Below are positions 8,168 to 17,351 of a DNA stretch of 27,862 nt, piece by piece (the first letter of the stretch is position 1; every line of letters starts with the position of its first letter). The translations under genes and the position numbers were made by a program. A model generated the notes under the pieces. It did no database searches. It had not been told where the DNA came from and worked only from the letters and a program-made list of their open reading frames with translations. Origin of the DNA: CAZXYF01 sp964644705 (GTDB taxonomy: Bacteria; Planctomycetota; Brocadiia; SM23-32); contig CAZXYF010000016.1 of NCBI GenBank assembly GCA_964644705.1, positions 1 through 27,862 of the forward strand, given 5' to 3'.

Positions 8168-11100
8168 ATGCAAACTCAAACGGACGGCATTCGTGCCGCT
8201 TTCCCCTGCGTCTGTATATATTTGCTCTGCTGTCTGGGGCTCTTCGGAAGCGTCAGGCGATCATCAGCCGGTGAACGCGTCCACGTAAGATTCAGCAAAC
8301 AGGGGGTTGCCCGCCTGGACTGGGGCAAAAACAAGCTCGCCGGAAACAAGGTATTTGCAGTTCAGCGCGTTGTATTACAGGAGTGGACCGAGAACGGCGA
8401 GGGGCCATGGGGTTATCGTTTTACTGAACCCTCCCTGAAAGAACCAGAGGTGCGCGTCGATGCCAATCAGGGCCGTATAACTCATCGATATCCCTGGGGT
8501 CGCGTCTCACTCACATTTGTCCCGCAACAGGACAAATTAGTACTCCTGGTCAACATTGAGAATTCAGGTGAGAAAACAATTGCCGATTTTGAACTCCGGT
8601 TACTGGATCTGTCCTTCAAAAAGCGTCAGGGACATTTGAAACGAGGAGCCGTGCAGATGTCGCTGGATCGCCCCACGCCATATAAGCTGAACCTGGCACA
8701 GGGAAAGATGTTCGTCACTTACGAAAGCACAGATTCTCCGGTTCAATTCGGGTTCACCGGGCGTCACGGAGAGGAAGGTAAAAACCATTCACTCAAAGTT
8801 TTGGGGGGAGTACCTGCCCTTCTGGAAAACGAACCGGTCGTGCCCATCCTGGGCCGCCCTCAAATTAAACCCGGGGAAAGCAAACAGTTGAAGTTCGTCC
8901 TCCGTTTTGCACCATCAAACACTCCAGATAACATCGTACTGCGCCCCTTCTACAAAAAATACCTGCAGGCTCAAAAACCCAAGCTGGACTGGTCTGACAG
9001 ACGACCGATCGGCAAACTATCCATCCCCAGCTCTCCCCGTTACGTTACCACCAAGAATCCGCGTGGCTGGTTTAAGTCCCCGGCCATGGATATCCACACA
9101 AAAAAGGGGAAGAAAAAATTCCGTAGTAAACTGTTGGATCTGGCGGACAATGCGATACAACGAATGAAATCCGGCAACGCGCAGGGAGTGGTGGTAACGA
9201 ACATAGCCGGAGGTCATATCTATCCCGAAGTCCCCTATGGTGCCCCCCGGCATTTGAAGGATATAGCCCCGGAAATGGACCGCCTCGCCGACCAATTCTT
9301 CAAGAAGTTCAGCGATGCCGGGCTGCGCGTGGGCGTTACTATTCGCCCATCGGCCGTCTTCTATTCGAAACGCCGGCAACGATGGAGCCAGAAGGCAGGC
9401 CATTTCATGCCGGAACACGAAACGTTTGGCGAAGACCTACGGGGAGACAAGCCCTCTGGCTATCCGAATGAATGCATCTATCCCGTCGCGGAACGCATGT
9501 CCAAAAAGATTCAGTATGCCAGGGAGCGATGGGGATGCTCCATTTTTTACATTCCCGATAACGGAATCTGGCTGAAGCCCGGTCCGGACCGGGAAGTTGA
9601 ATGGAAATATTTCGATGGCCAGGTTCTCCAAAAACTGCAGAAATGGCATCCCAACGTCCTGTTGATCCCGCATCACACCAAACGCATCCTGCGCTCGGCG
9701 CGTTCACGAAACGTAATCAGGCAGATAGGGAAAAAAGATAGATACCTTGTTTATCGCCAGTCACTCCGGGGCACGGCCGAAAGACGTCTGGCTGGTCTCG
9801 CGACTCCTTCATGGGTAATAGCCAACGCCTTTCGTTACACCCAGACTCACTGGCATAACTTCCAGAACAAAGTTTTTTATGGCCGCAGGCACGTGCTGAA
9901 TCAGGCATACTGGGCCAACGCCGCTCCGTTCGTTGATCTCGACCTCAAAAGGAGAATACGGGAATATGTGCTGACCCTGGAACAACACATGGAATATTCC
10001 CGAGAAGAGGCCAACAAAATGGCCGAGGCGGAGATCCCGTTTGAAAAGACTCCTGATAGGGTGCGCGAGTGGAGGCCCCAGGGTTTTTCGATCATTGACA
10101 CCGAAGGGGCCCGAACCGACATTCGACGCACGGAGATTGTCAAGACGGCATCCTGGGGGGATGTGCTTATGTGGCCCGCCACGGAACCACCAGCAAAAAT
10201 CAAAGCGCTGTACGAACCCGCTAAAAACAAAATGTCCAGGACTCTGGCCGCGGCACGCCAGCTCGAATTACTCGAAAAGGATTCCCATGGGGCATTGCGC
10301 CCGGTTTCGGAAGTCTGGGGCCTCGGCCAGGCCATTGACCCGCAACGTTTGCTCGCCAATCGGAACAATAGCGTGCCCGATGGTCTTCGCATGAAAGTGG
10401 CCTATGGCCCCGGGAAAAAGCACGCGCTGCTCATGGTTGCCTGGCAGGGACGAAACGGTGAAACCATCCATCTGAAACCTGACCTTGGGGAGCTCGAACT
10501 TGAAGGATCAGCTGTCTCCGTATGGCCTCTCACAACAGGAGCGAAGATGTACACGAAAAAAGGCATCAAGGTCCTGCCTGACCCCGTCGCTGGCCTGACT
10601 GTCATGCTACTGCGCGGCGAAAACAAATCCCCAGGAACAACAAAACCGAATGTCTTGCTGGGAGCTTCGTTTGACGATAGCCCGGACGCCGATGTCGGGG
10701 GAGGCATACCTGGTTCAAGAAAATCACAAAACGTCCAATTTGCCGCGGGAAAAGACGGGAAGGCCCTCCGACTCGGCAATGCCACCCAGGTCCAATATGG
10801 TGTCGTTCCCAATTGGTTCAACGGCAGCCTCGAATTTGACCTTAAAGCCCTGAAGATGGGAAAAGACAGGCTCCCGATCATCCGGCTGAAGCACTATGTT
10901 GATCTGAAGCTGGCCCTGGAAAACCAACACGGGCGGATGAGTCTCTCTGTAGAAGCGCGCGAGAACACGCTAAAGAAGGACAAAACTAAAACTCGACGCC
11001 GATCTGTATCACTGGGTAGGGGGACTGGAACCTGGTATCACATAACGATCACGTGGGAGCTCGGTCAATACTCCATCTACGTAAATGGCGACAGACGTCA

Positions 11101-11731
11101 ATCCATTACTGTTCCGGCAGGTATTGCGACGCGTGATGGTACAGGATACAAACCAGGAGTAGTCGTTGGACATCATCAAACCACTGACACACGAGCCCTT
11201 CTGGACTCATTACTCATCTATGACCGGTATCTGACGGAAGAGACAATCCAACAACGAAGAACCAGCCAGGGGGTAACGCCCGCAACACCAAAACCCAAAA
11301 AGCAAATGAGTGCATGGCTCTGGGGTAAATTCCCCAAAAAGGTAATTGCCGGTGTCAACGCCCGTGACGTCAAGGGCTGGGGTAATGTCAAAAAATTCAA
11401 GGTCGAACTTTTCAAAGTACTCAGGGCCGAACGTCGCACTGTAGCCCGCGCCACTTTCGGAAGCTTTGGGGGGGTCGCCGTGGGCAAACTGAAATATGAC
11501 CCGGATGAAGGAGTCGATCTGGAATCCCTGGCCGAACATGCCGAGCCTGATATTGGGGAATCCGAAGACAATTCAGAGGTGGACAGCCTCACTGACGATG
11601 TAATGAAGGACCTGGGTAATGAGATGAAGTTTACCCTGGAGATCACCCCTGTCACCGAGAAGGGCAAGATGCCCTCTCGGTCGGTCACGGTCACAACTCG
11701 AGATAATAAAGTCACCCAGAATCGCTGGTAA
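8168..11731 (+). CDS. Large secreted protein, glycosidase-like barrel plus LamG-like domain (paralog A)
   Basis: I do not recognise a named family for this 1187-residue protein. Visible parts are a signal peptide (hydrophobic residues about 9-30), a beta-rich N-terminal domain (about 35-275) closing with LDWSDRRPIG, a TIM-barrel-like region (about 280-620) with strands NAQGVVVTN, GLRVGVTIRP, WGCSIFYIPDNG and NVLLIPHH, a LamG-like beta-sandwich (about 830-1030) with the usual WYHITITWELG and IYVNG motifs, and a C-terminal domain starting AWLWG (about 1047-1187) with an acidic insertion. ATG 8168 follows GAGG at 8156-8159. It is a paralog of the next gene, 15 bases downstream. At two likely active-site strand ends it has P463-D464 and H502 where the paralog has Asp and Glu, so it may be non-catalytic or altered in specificity. 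Carbohydrate binding or breakdown is an inference. Confidence 0.8.
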   Translation: MQTQTDGIRAAFPCVCIYLLCCLGLFGSVRRSSAGERVHVRFSKQGVARLDWGKNKLAGNKVFAVQRVVLQEWTENGEGPWGYRFTEPSLKEPEVRVDANQGRITHRYPWGRVSLTFVPQQDKLVLLVNIENSGEKTIADFELRLLDLSFKKRQGHLKRGAVQMSLDRPTPYKLNLAQGKMFVTYESTDSPVQFGFTGRHGEEGKNHSLKVLGGVPALLENEPVVPILGRPQIKPGESKQLKFVLRFAPSNTPDNIVLRPFYKKYLQAQKPKLDWSDRRPIGKLSIPSSPRYVTTKNPRGWFKSPAMDIHTKKGKKKFRSKLLDLADNAIQRMKSGNAQGVVVTNIAGGHIYPEVPYGAPRHLKDIAPEMDRLADQFFKKFSDAGLRVGVTIRPSAVFYSKRRQRWSQKAGHFMPEHETFGEDLRGDKPSGYPNECIYPVAERMSKKIQYARERWGCSIFYIPDNGIWLKPGPDREVEWKYFDGQVLQKLQKWHPNVLLIPHHTKRILRSARSRNVIRQIGKKDRYLVYRQSLRGTAERRLAGLATPSWVIANAFRYTQTHWHNFQNKVFYGRRHVLNQAYWANAAPFVDLDLKRRIREYVLTLEQHMEYSREEANKMAEAEIPFEKTPDRVREWRPQGFSIIDTEGARTDIRRTEIVKTASWGDVLMWPATEPPAKIKALYEPAKNKMSRTLAAARQLELLEKDSHGALRPVSEVWGLGQAIDPQRLLANRNNSVPDGLRMKVAYGPGKKHALLMVAWQGRNGETIHLKPDLGELELEGSAVSVWPLTTGAKMYTKKGIKVLPDPVAGLTVMLLRGENKSPGTTKPNVLLGASFDDSPDADVGGGIPGSRKSQNVQFAAGKDGKALRLGNATQVQYGVVPNWFNGSLEFDLKALKMGKDRLPIIRLKHYVDLKLALENQHGRMSLSVEARENTLKKDKTKTRRRSVSLGRGTGTWYHITITWELGQYSIYVNGDRRQSITVPAGIATRDGTGYKPGVVVGHHQTTDTRALLDSLLIYDRYLTEETIQQRRTSQGVTPATPKPKKQMSAWLWGKFPKKVIAGVNARDVKGWGNVKKFKVELFKVLRAERRTVARATFGSFGGVAVGKLKYDPDEGVDLESLAEHAEPDIGESEDNSEVDSLTDDVMKDLGNEMKFTLEITPVTEKGKMPSRSVTVTTRDNKVTQNRW

Positions 11732-11746
11732 AAAGGAGCGATAAAT

Positions 11747-14700
11747 ATGCGATCTACCCCCCACTGGCAGTTATCTGCACAACACACATGGATGTCCGAG
11801 ATTACGAAGGCAAGTGGTTTGCTGATCATTACGGGCCTGGCCCTGCTTCTGGCTGCAGGCCCCGGAAACGCGCAAGATCTGGAACCGGGCAAGGTGCAGT
11901 TTTCATCCAACAATGATGGCATAAAACTCAAGTGGCGCGACCTCGAACCCATAGCCAATCCCAAGCCATCCGCCAAACGGGTTGTTCTGGAAACCCAAAA
12001 GGTGAACCCTGAAAACGACTTAAGGAACTTCAGTTTTAGCCAGGTCCCCCTGAAAAAGACGTCCGCCAAATTCGACCGGAACAAACGCCAGTACATCACC
12101 AAATATGATTGGGGACAACTCCGGACCCGTTATTCTCTGGAAAAAGACGTGCTGAGGATTCGCCTTTCAGCCCATAACTCCACCGACAAGCCTGTTGCGA
12201 ATTTCAGATTCCGCATTCTACAGGTCCGCCTGCCCAACAAACCCAAAAAACTCCAGAAAGGAAAAGTTCGAAGCACGCGCGACCAGCCGGTGGCGATCGG
12301 ATTTAAAGCAGGAACAGGCAAGATGTATGCCTCCTACGAGAGCTTTGCACCTCCCGTCAAGTTTGGCTTCGCGAAGCCGGAAAAGGGACAGAACGGAATC
12401 TACTCTCTGGTTGTTGGGGGAGGCATACACGTGTTACCACGAGACGGAATGGTTGTCCCGCCCAAAGGCCTTCCCCGGATTCCGCCGGGTGAAACCCTGG
12501 AACTGGAATTTGCGTTGCGTTTTGCCGGTCAGGATACGAACCGAGCCTGGGCCCTTCGAGGATTTTTTGACGATTACCACAACTTCCTCTCCCCCATGCT
12601 TGACTGGCCCGACCGCCGCCCCATCGGCGCCGTCTACATGATGGCCGAGTGGGGCAAAATTGGCACACAGTTTGGCACCGAGATGACCAATCCGCGGCGT
12701 CTGGCCAGCCCCCTGTTGGACACAACGGATGTCTTCTCACCTCACGGCAAAGACCTCCTGCGGCGGAACCTGCAGGCTATGGCCCGGAGCACCGTTGAAG
12801 CCCTGAAAGAAATGAACGCCCAGGGAGCTATTTTATGGAATCCCACCGTGGGATTCCATGGTTTCCACTTTTCCGGTGATCCCCGCATGGTTCCGATCCT
12901 TACACCGGAACTTGACGAACCTCTCGATGATTATTTTCGCATCATTAGAGAGGCCGGTTTCCGCGTCGGTGTCACGATTCGACATCCCCAGCTGCAGTGG
13001 CGAGGCGACCGTTGGGCGCAGGGCATCGGGAATATCAATCCCAAGGGTGATCCCCTCAAAAAGAACTATGAACGATTCATCCCCGAACACACGCGGTGGT
13101 GGACCGTTTACCCCATCGCACGACGTCTGTCAGCAAAGATAGCATATGCCAAAAAACGATGGGGATGCACACTCTTTTATTACGATACGAGCACGATAAG
13201 GCGATTCCACCGCACGGGGAACGGACAAAACATGGTAACATCCCCCCCCCGAGCCCACATCTACCGCAAGCTGCGTGAAGAGCATCCCGACGTAATAATT
13301 TTCCCCGAACTACGAGATAGGATTGCCCCCGCAGCCTACACAGCTCCTTACGGGCAAACAGGTTACGGTCGCATACGCCCCACTTACAAAGGTGACTACA
13401 CGCGCGATATTATCCCGAACTACTTTGGGTTCAACTACATTCATGACAGCGGCGGCGATCCCTGGAAACCACGCCTTAACCGCATTAACGAAATTGTGTG
13501 GGGAGAAATCCTCGCCACCGACGGTTGGTCGATTGGTGGTAAACAGCGTTCAATTCGGGTTCATTACAATCACGCCAACGACAAACTTCGCCGAGCAACC
13601 ACAATGGCAAAACAATTCGGCGTGCTCGACACCGAAAGGGAACATTTACCCCTGCCCTACGCGATCCGAAATGCCACTCGTATCCGATCTTCGAACATAG
13701 TTGCCAATCCCCCCGCCCATCCACAACTGCGCACTTATGCGGCAGTGGGAGAGAACAAGCGGGAAGGCCTCCTTATGCTGGCCTGGTATGGCTGGCCCTA
13801 TTCCCGTGGCACCACCCTCAAATCGTCTTTACCCGGTCTGGATCTTAACGGCGAACATTTTGACGTCTGGGATATTGAAACCGGCGAGCTACTGAATACC
13901 AAAAAGGGCATAAAGGTGCCGGGGGCTCCCGTCACTATGTTCCGGGCTTTATACGTCCGTGCCACCGACAATCCGACTCCCCCTGCCCGCACAAAAGGTG
14001 TAGCGATGCGAGCCTCATTCAACAAGGGACTCGCGCCGGACCATGGAGGTGGACTGCTGACGAATAACGGCAACGCGAACCGCGCCGACGGCCATAGCGG
14101 TGCGGCTCTGCAAATCAACGGAGATGGGGTAGCCCGATATGGAGTGGTGCCGAGCTGGTACAGCGGTACCGTTGAATTCGACCTCCGTGTGCAATCGTTG
14201 GACGATAACCCCCTGACCCTGGTCAGGCTCCGCCACCATCTCAACACTACTCTTAAGCTCGTATCCCGGGCGGGTCAACCGGCACTTCGGCTACAAACGT
14301 TAGAATGGAGAGCCGCAAAGGATTACTGGAAAGACACCCAGCTCTCCCCGGTAGAGGACGAGGGATACACAACCCGGAAAACTACCGTGGCCCTTCCCAA
14401 AAAGAACGAATGGCAGCGCATCGTGCTGGCATGGGAACTGGGACAATACAAGGTGTATGTCAACGGAGAACGCAAAGGAGTTATAACCAGCCCCGTTATG
14501 ACGCGCTGGCGGGACGGCACTGTGCTGAAACCCGGTCTGATTCTGGGAATGGATACCAAAACACCGCTTAATGCAAAGGCACAGGTGGATTCTCTCAACC
14601 TCTACGACTGGTGTTTCAGAGACCAGGATGCGCAGAACCGCACTCCCCGAACGGGCTTTGCCGCCCTGCCCAAACCTGCCGATCAAAAACCCACTGTCTG

Positions 14701-15079
14701 GCTCTGGGGCAACGGGCCGAAAAAACTGCGGATGGCGGTCAACGCCCGGCGTTGCTCCAACGGCGAGCGCTCCAAATCATTCAAAGCCACGCTGTATCGG
14801 AAAAACGACGACGAACTGCTGGAACTGTCTTCCGGGAATACTCAACCCTATCGCGGAGTGCGTACTATTTTGATGGAGTACGAGCCTAAAGCCAACGTTA
14901 ATGCCACCGATGCGATGGTGAATGAAGAAGGCGACTCAGACGATTTGGCTGGCGACCTGGACAACCTTATTCAGGACTATGTGCTCAAAATCAAAGTGGC
15001 GGCGCATGGAAAGAACCCTCCGGATCGCAAGGAAGTTTTCCGTTTCGACTCCAAAAAGAAAACGTGGCGGCACTGGTAG
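11747..15079 (+). CDS. Large secreted protein, glycosidase-like barrel plus LamG-like domain (paralog B)
   Basis: A 1110-residue paralog of the preceding gene with the same domain order. A signal peptide runs to about residue 42 (LLIITGLALLLAAGPGNAQ, cleavage likely after NA). The N-terminal beta domain ends in LDWPDRRPIG. The barrel-like region has NAQGAILWN, GFRVGVTIRHP, WGCTLFYYDTS (D480) and VIIFPELRD (E521). The LamG-like domain (about 750-965) contains WQRIVLAWELG and VYVNG. The C-terminal domain starts VWLWG (about 982) with an acidic stretch near 1050-1078. AGGAG at 11734-11738 supports the start, although an in-frame ATG 45 bases later gives a shorter signal peptide. The 15-base gap to paralog A indicates one operon. 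D480 and E521 are candidate catalytic carboxylates, suggesting a glycoside hydrolase-like enzyme outside the cytoplasm. No substrate can be assigned. A run of nine C lies at 13242-13250. Confidence 0.8.
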   Translation: MRSTPHWQLSAQHTWMSEITKASGLLIITGLALLLAAGPGNAQDLEPGKVQFSSNNDGIKLKWRDLEPIANPKPSAKRVVLETQKVNPENDLRNFSFSQVPLKKTSAKFDRNKRQYITKYDWGQLRTRYSLEKDVLRIRLSAHNSTDKPVANFRFRILQVRLPNKPKKLQKGKVRSTRDQPVAIGFKAGTGKMYASYESFAPPVKFGFAKPEKGQNGIYSLVVGGGIHVLPRDGMVVPPKGLPRIPPGETLELEFALRFAGQDTNRAWALRGFFDDYHNFLSPMLDWPDRRPIGAVYMMAEWGKIGTQFGTEMTNPRRLASPLLDTTDVFSPHGKDLLRRNLQAMARSTVEALKEMNAQGAILWNPTVGFHGFHFSGDPRMVPILTPELDEPLDDYFRIIREAGFRVGVTIRHPQLQWRGDRWAQGIGNINPKGDPLKKNYERFIPEHTRWWTVYPIARRLSAKIAYAKKRWGCTLFYYDTSTIRRFHRTGNGQNMVTSPPRAHIYRKLREEHPDVIIFPELRDRIAPAAYTAPYGQTGYGRIRPTYKGDYTRDIIPNYFGFNYIHDSGGDPWKPRLNRINEIVWGEILATDGWSIGGKQRSIRVHYNHANDKLRRATTMAKQFGVLDTEREHLPLPYAIRNATRIRSSNIVANPPAHPQLRTYAAVGENKREGLLMLAWYGWPYSRGTTLKSSLPGLDLNGEHFDVWDIETGELLNTKKGIKVPGAPVTMFRALYVRATDNPTPPARTKGVAMRASFNKGLAPDHGGGLLTNNGNANRADGHSGAALQINGDGVARYGVVPSWYSGTVEFDLRVQSLDDNPLTLVRLRHHLNTTLKLVSRAGQPALRLQTLEWRAAKDYWKDTQLSPVEDEGYTTRKTTVALPKKNEWQRIVLAWELGQYKVYVNGERKGVITSPVMTRWRDGTVLKPGLILGMDTKTPLNAKAQVDSLNLYDWCFRDQDAQNRTPRTGFAALPKPADQKPTVWLWGNGPKKLRMAVNARRCSNGERSKSFKATLYRKNDDELLELSSGNTQPYRGVRTILMEYEPKANVNATDAMVNEEGDSDDLAGDLDNLIQDYVLKIKVAAHGKNPPDRKEVFRFDSKKKTWRHW

Positions 15080-15092
15080 AAAACAGCACACC

Positions 15093-15113
15093 GTCAATCA
15101 TTGTGAGATTGAC
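15093..15113. promoter_or_regulatory. Inverted repeat GTCAAT-N9-ATTGAC
   Basis: Perfect 6-bp arms at 15093-15098 and 15108-15113 lie just after paralog B and before pheA. A TTGACA at 15109-15114 overlaps the right arm, but no good -10 is at normal spacing. It could be an operator or a weak hairpin. The rest of the 216-base gap to pheA shows nothing clear. Confidence 0.35.
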
Positions 15114-15295
15114 AAACAAGAGATGCAGTGATACCCTCATATCGACCTTATCGTACTTCCCCCTGTTTATCTGTCCTTTACAGGCGATATGGGCAATTGC
15201 ATATGGGCTTCTATCCCGCGTTACGTGAGCTCACCAGTCAACGCGGTTCTCCCCTCGATCTATTATATCCCGGTCATTACCCGAGACTATCACCC

Positions 15296-16360
15296 ATGAG
15301 TCTGGATGAATTACGCGAGACTATTGATGAGATTGACATCCAGATTGTGGATCTAATTAATAGACGTGCACAGGTTGCACATGAGATAGGCAAACTGAAG
15401 AACAAGGACGGAGACACGATTTATAAGCCGCACCGGGAACAAGCGGTGCTCGATCATGCGCTGGCAGCCAGTGATGGTCCCCTCGCCGATGAAGCCGTGC
15501 AGGCGGTGTTCCGAGAAATCATGTCGGGCTGTATTGCACTGGAAAAGCCTATCAAAGTCGCCTATCTTGGGCCGAAAGGAACGTTTACACACTGGGCCGC
15601 GCGGTCAAAGTTTGGCGATAGTATCGTGTACGAACCGGCATCTTCTCTGGCCGATGTGTTTGAGGAGGTGGAACGGACGCGTGCCGATTACGGAGTTGTC
15701 CCCGTCGAGAACTCCACTGAAGGGGCAATTCGCGAAACCCTTGCTCTACTGCTGGACAGTCCCCTGAAAATATGTGCCGAGATCGTTTTTGAGATCAACC
15801 ACGCCCTGATGGCAAATTGCGCGCTGGAAGATATTGAGACTCTCTATTCAAAAGAGACGGTCTTCGGACAGACGCGCCAGTGGCTGCGCCAGCATCTTCC
15901 TGACGCCCGGCAGAAGGACGTGGACAGCACGGGCCACGCTGCCGAATTGGCCAGCAGAGAGGAACACGCCGCCGCCATCGGACACGCCGGGCTGGCTGAC
16001 GCCTACGAACTTGATGTTTTGTTCGACCGGATACAGGACAGGATCAACAATGAAACGCGCTTTTTCGTTCTCGGTCAACACATCAGTGATGCGACGGGGA
16101 ACGATAAGACGGCCATTCTCTGCAGCGTCAAAGATCGGGCTGGAGCGCTTCATGACCTCCTCAATCCGTTCAAGGAACATGATATCAACATGACAAAAAT
16201 TGAGTCGTTTCCTTCGCCGGATGGCAGCTGGAAATATAACTTTTTCATTGATTTTGTCGGACACCCCGACAAAGACGTCATCCAGGATGCTCTTGACAAA
16301 ATGGGCGAACACTGCGACCGGATAAAAATCCTGGGGGCTTTTCCCCGATGCACGGGATAA
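15296..16360 (+). CDS. pheA: Bifunctional chorismate mutase / prephenate dehydratase (P-protein)
   Basis: A 354-residue enzyme converting chorismate to prephenate and then to phenylpyruvate for phenylalanine synthesis. Domains in order: an AroQ chorismate mutase helix bundle (about 1-85, LDELRETIDEIDIQIVDLIN); prephenate dehydratase (about 90-270) with AYLGPKGTFTH, VPVENSTEGAI and the catalytic TRFFVLG; and a C-terminal ACT regulatory domain (about 280-354) with GALHDLL. The usual ESRP phenylalanine-binding motif reads ESFP here. The start at 15296 gives the standard family length and begins at the mutase domain. An upstream in-frame extension of 56 codons is not family-like, but the chosen start has only a weak ribosome binding site. 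Confidence 0.9.
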   Translation: MSLDELRETIDEIDIQIVDLINRRAQVAHEIGKLKNKDGDTIYKPHREQAVLDHALAASDGPLADEAVQAVFREIMSGCIALEKPIKVAYLGPKGTFTHWAARSKFGDSIVYEPASSLADVFEEVERTRADYGVVPVENSTEGAIRETLALLLDSPLKICAEIVFEINHALMANCALEDIETLYSKETVFGQTRQWLRQHLPDARQKDVDSTGHAAELASREEHAAAIGHAGLADAYELDVLFDRIQDRINNETRFFVLGQHISDATGNDKTAILCSVKDRAGALHDLLNPFKEHDINMTKIESFPSPDGSWKYNFFIDFVGHPDKDVIQDALDKMGEHCDRIKILGAFPRCTG

Positions 16361-16475
16361 GATCGAACAGTGCCCGACACCCAATTTTTCCCGCATCGAC
16401 CACTTGATACGACCAATAAACCGTTGACTAACTTTCATTACATTCACTCACAGAGATGTAGCAAGGAGCAAAAGA

Positions 16476-17246
16476 ATGCGCAAGATATTTGTTGCTGGTA
16501 ACTGGAAGATGAACCTGGACCGTGAAAGCTGCTGTTCCCTCGCCAGAGCGCTCAAGGAACAGGTGGGACAGGTGGATGATATTACTCTGGGCGTCTCCCC
16601 CCCGTTTGTGTATCTCGCGGATGTCTGCGATATTCTGGCAGACACGACCATCGGGGTTGCCGGCCAGAACATGTGCACCGAAGCCGAAGGCGCCTATACC
16701 GGGAAAATAAGCGGTCCAATGCTGCGCGACGTGGGCTGTGACTCCGTAATCCTCGGCCACTCCGAACCCCGTCACATTTACGGTGAAACCGATGAACTTG
16801 TAAACGAGAAAGTTCTGAAAGCCTTTGAATACGGGCTCAAACCGATCATTTGTGTGGGAGAGAAACTGGAACAACGTGAGGCCGGAGATACGAAGGCGGT
16901 TGTTTCCGGACAGGTCGAAGCGGCTCTGCAGGGCGTTTCAAAGGATCAGATGGCCGATGTGACAATTGCATATGAACCGGTATGGGCAATCGGGACGGGC
17001 CATACCGCTACCCCCGACCAGGCGGAAGAGGTTCATCAGCTCATCCGGTGCATGGTCGGTGACTTCTTCGATACATCCGTCGCCGATGATCTCGTCATTC
17101 AATACGGTGGAAGCGTCAAACCCCATAACGCCGAAGAGCTGCTTTCCCAGCCCGACGTTGACGGTGCCCTCGTTGGTGGCGCGAGCCTGAGCGCGGAAGA
17201 CTTTGTCCCGATTATTGACATCGGTTGCTCGATTCAAACGAGCTAA
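16476..17246 (+). CDS. tpiA: Triosephosphate isomerase
   Basis: A 256-residue TIM-barrel enzyme interconverting dihydroxyacetone phosphate and glyceraldehyde 3-phosphate in glycolysis and gluconeogenesis. The catalytic set is present: K11 in GNWKMN, His in ILGHSE, Glu in AYEPVWAIGTG (the flexible loop 6), and the phosphate-binding YGGSVKP and ALVGGASL. The usual GHSERR reads GHSEPR. An AGGAG lies upstream with good spacing. It heads the run tpiA-secG-yicC-gmk-rpoZ, though a hairpin after it suggests that transcription partly ends there. Confidence 0.97.
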   Translation: MRKIFVAGNWKMNLDRESCCSLARALKEQVGQVDDITLGVSPPFVYLADVCDILADTTIGVAGQNMCTEAEGAYTGKISGPMLRDVGCDSVILGHSEPRHIYGETDELVNEKVLKAFEYGLKPIICVGEKLEQREAGDTKAVVSGQVEAALQGVSKDQMADVTIAYEPVWAIGTGHTATPDQAEEVHQLIRCMVGDFFDTSVADDLVIQYGGSVKPHNAEELLSQPDVDGALVGGASLSAEDFVPIIDIGCSIQTS

Positions 17247-17255
17247 CTGCTCAGG

Positions 17256-17288
17256 AGGGGTTCCGGAGATACATTCTACGGAACCCCT
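17256..17288 (+). terminator. Hairpin after tpiA
   Basis: A perfect 10-bp stem, AGGGGTTCCG at 17256-17265 with CGGAACCCCT at 17279-17288, encloses a 13-base loop. It is followed by a pyrimidine-rich stretch, not a clean T run. It lies 10 bases after the tpiA stop. Confidence 0.6.
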
Positions 17289-17327
17289 TCCCTTCTCCGC
17301 AGGACAGATTGGCTATGGACCATTAGG

Positions 17328-17333
17328 TATAAT
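17328..17333 (+). promoter_or_regulatory. Possible -10 box of the secG-yicC-gmk-rpoZ operon
   Basis: A perfect TATAAT lies 18 bases before the secG start codon and after the tpiA hairpin. No recognisable -35 stands at 16-18 bp, so the call rests on the -10 and position alone. Confidence 0.35.
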
Positions 17334-17351
17334 TTTAACTGTGAGAATTGA

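Noticed and set aside
15128..15295. N-terminal 56-codon extension of pheA
   Set aside because: The extension is not part of the known P-protein domains and the chosen start yields the normal family length; the weak ribosome binding site leaves some doubt.
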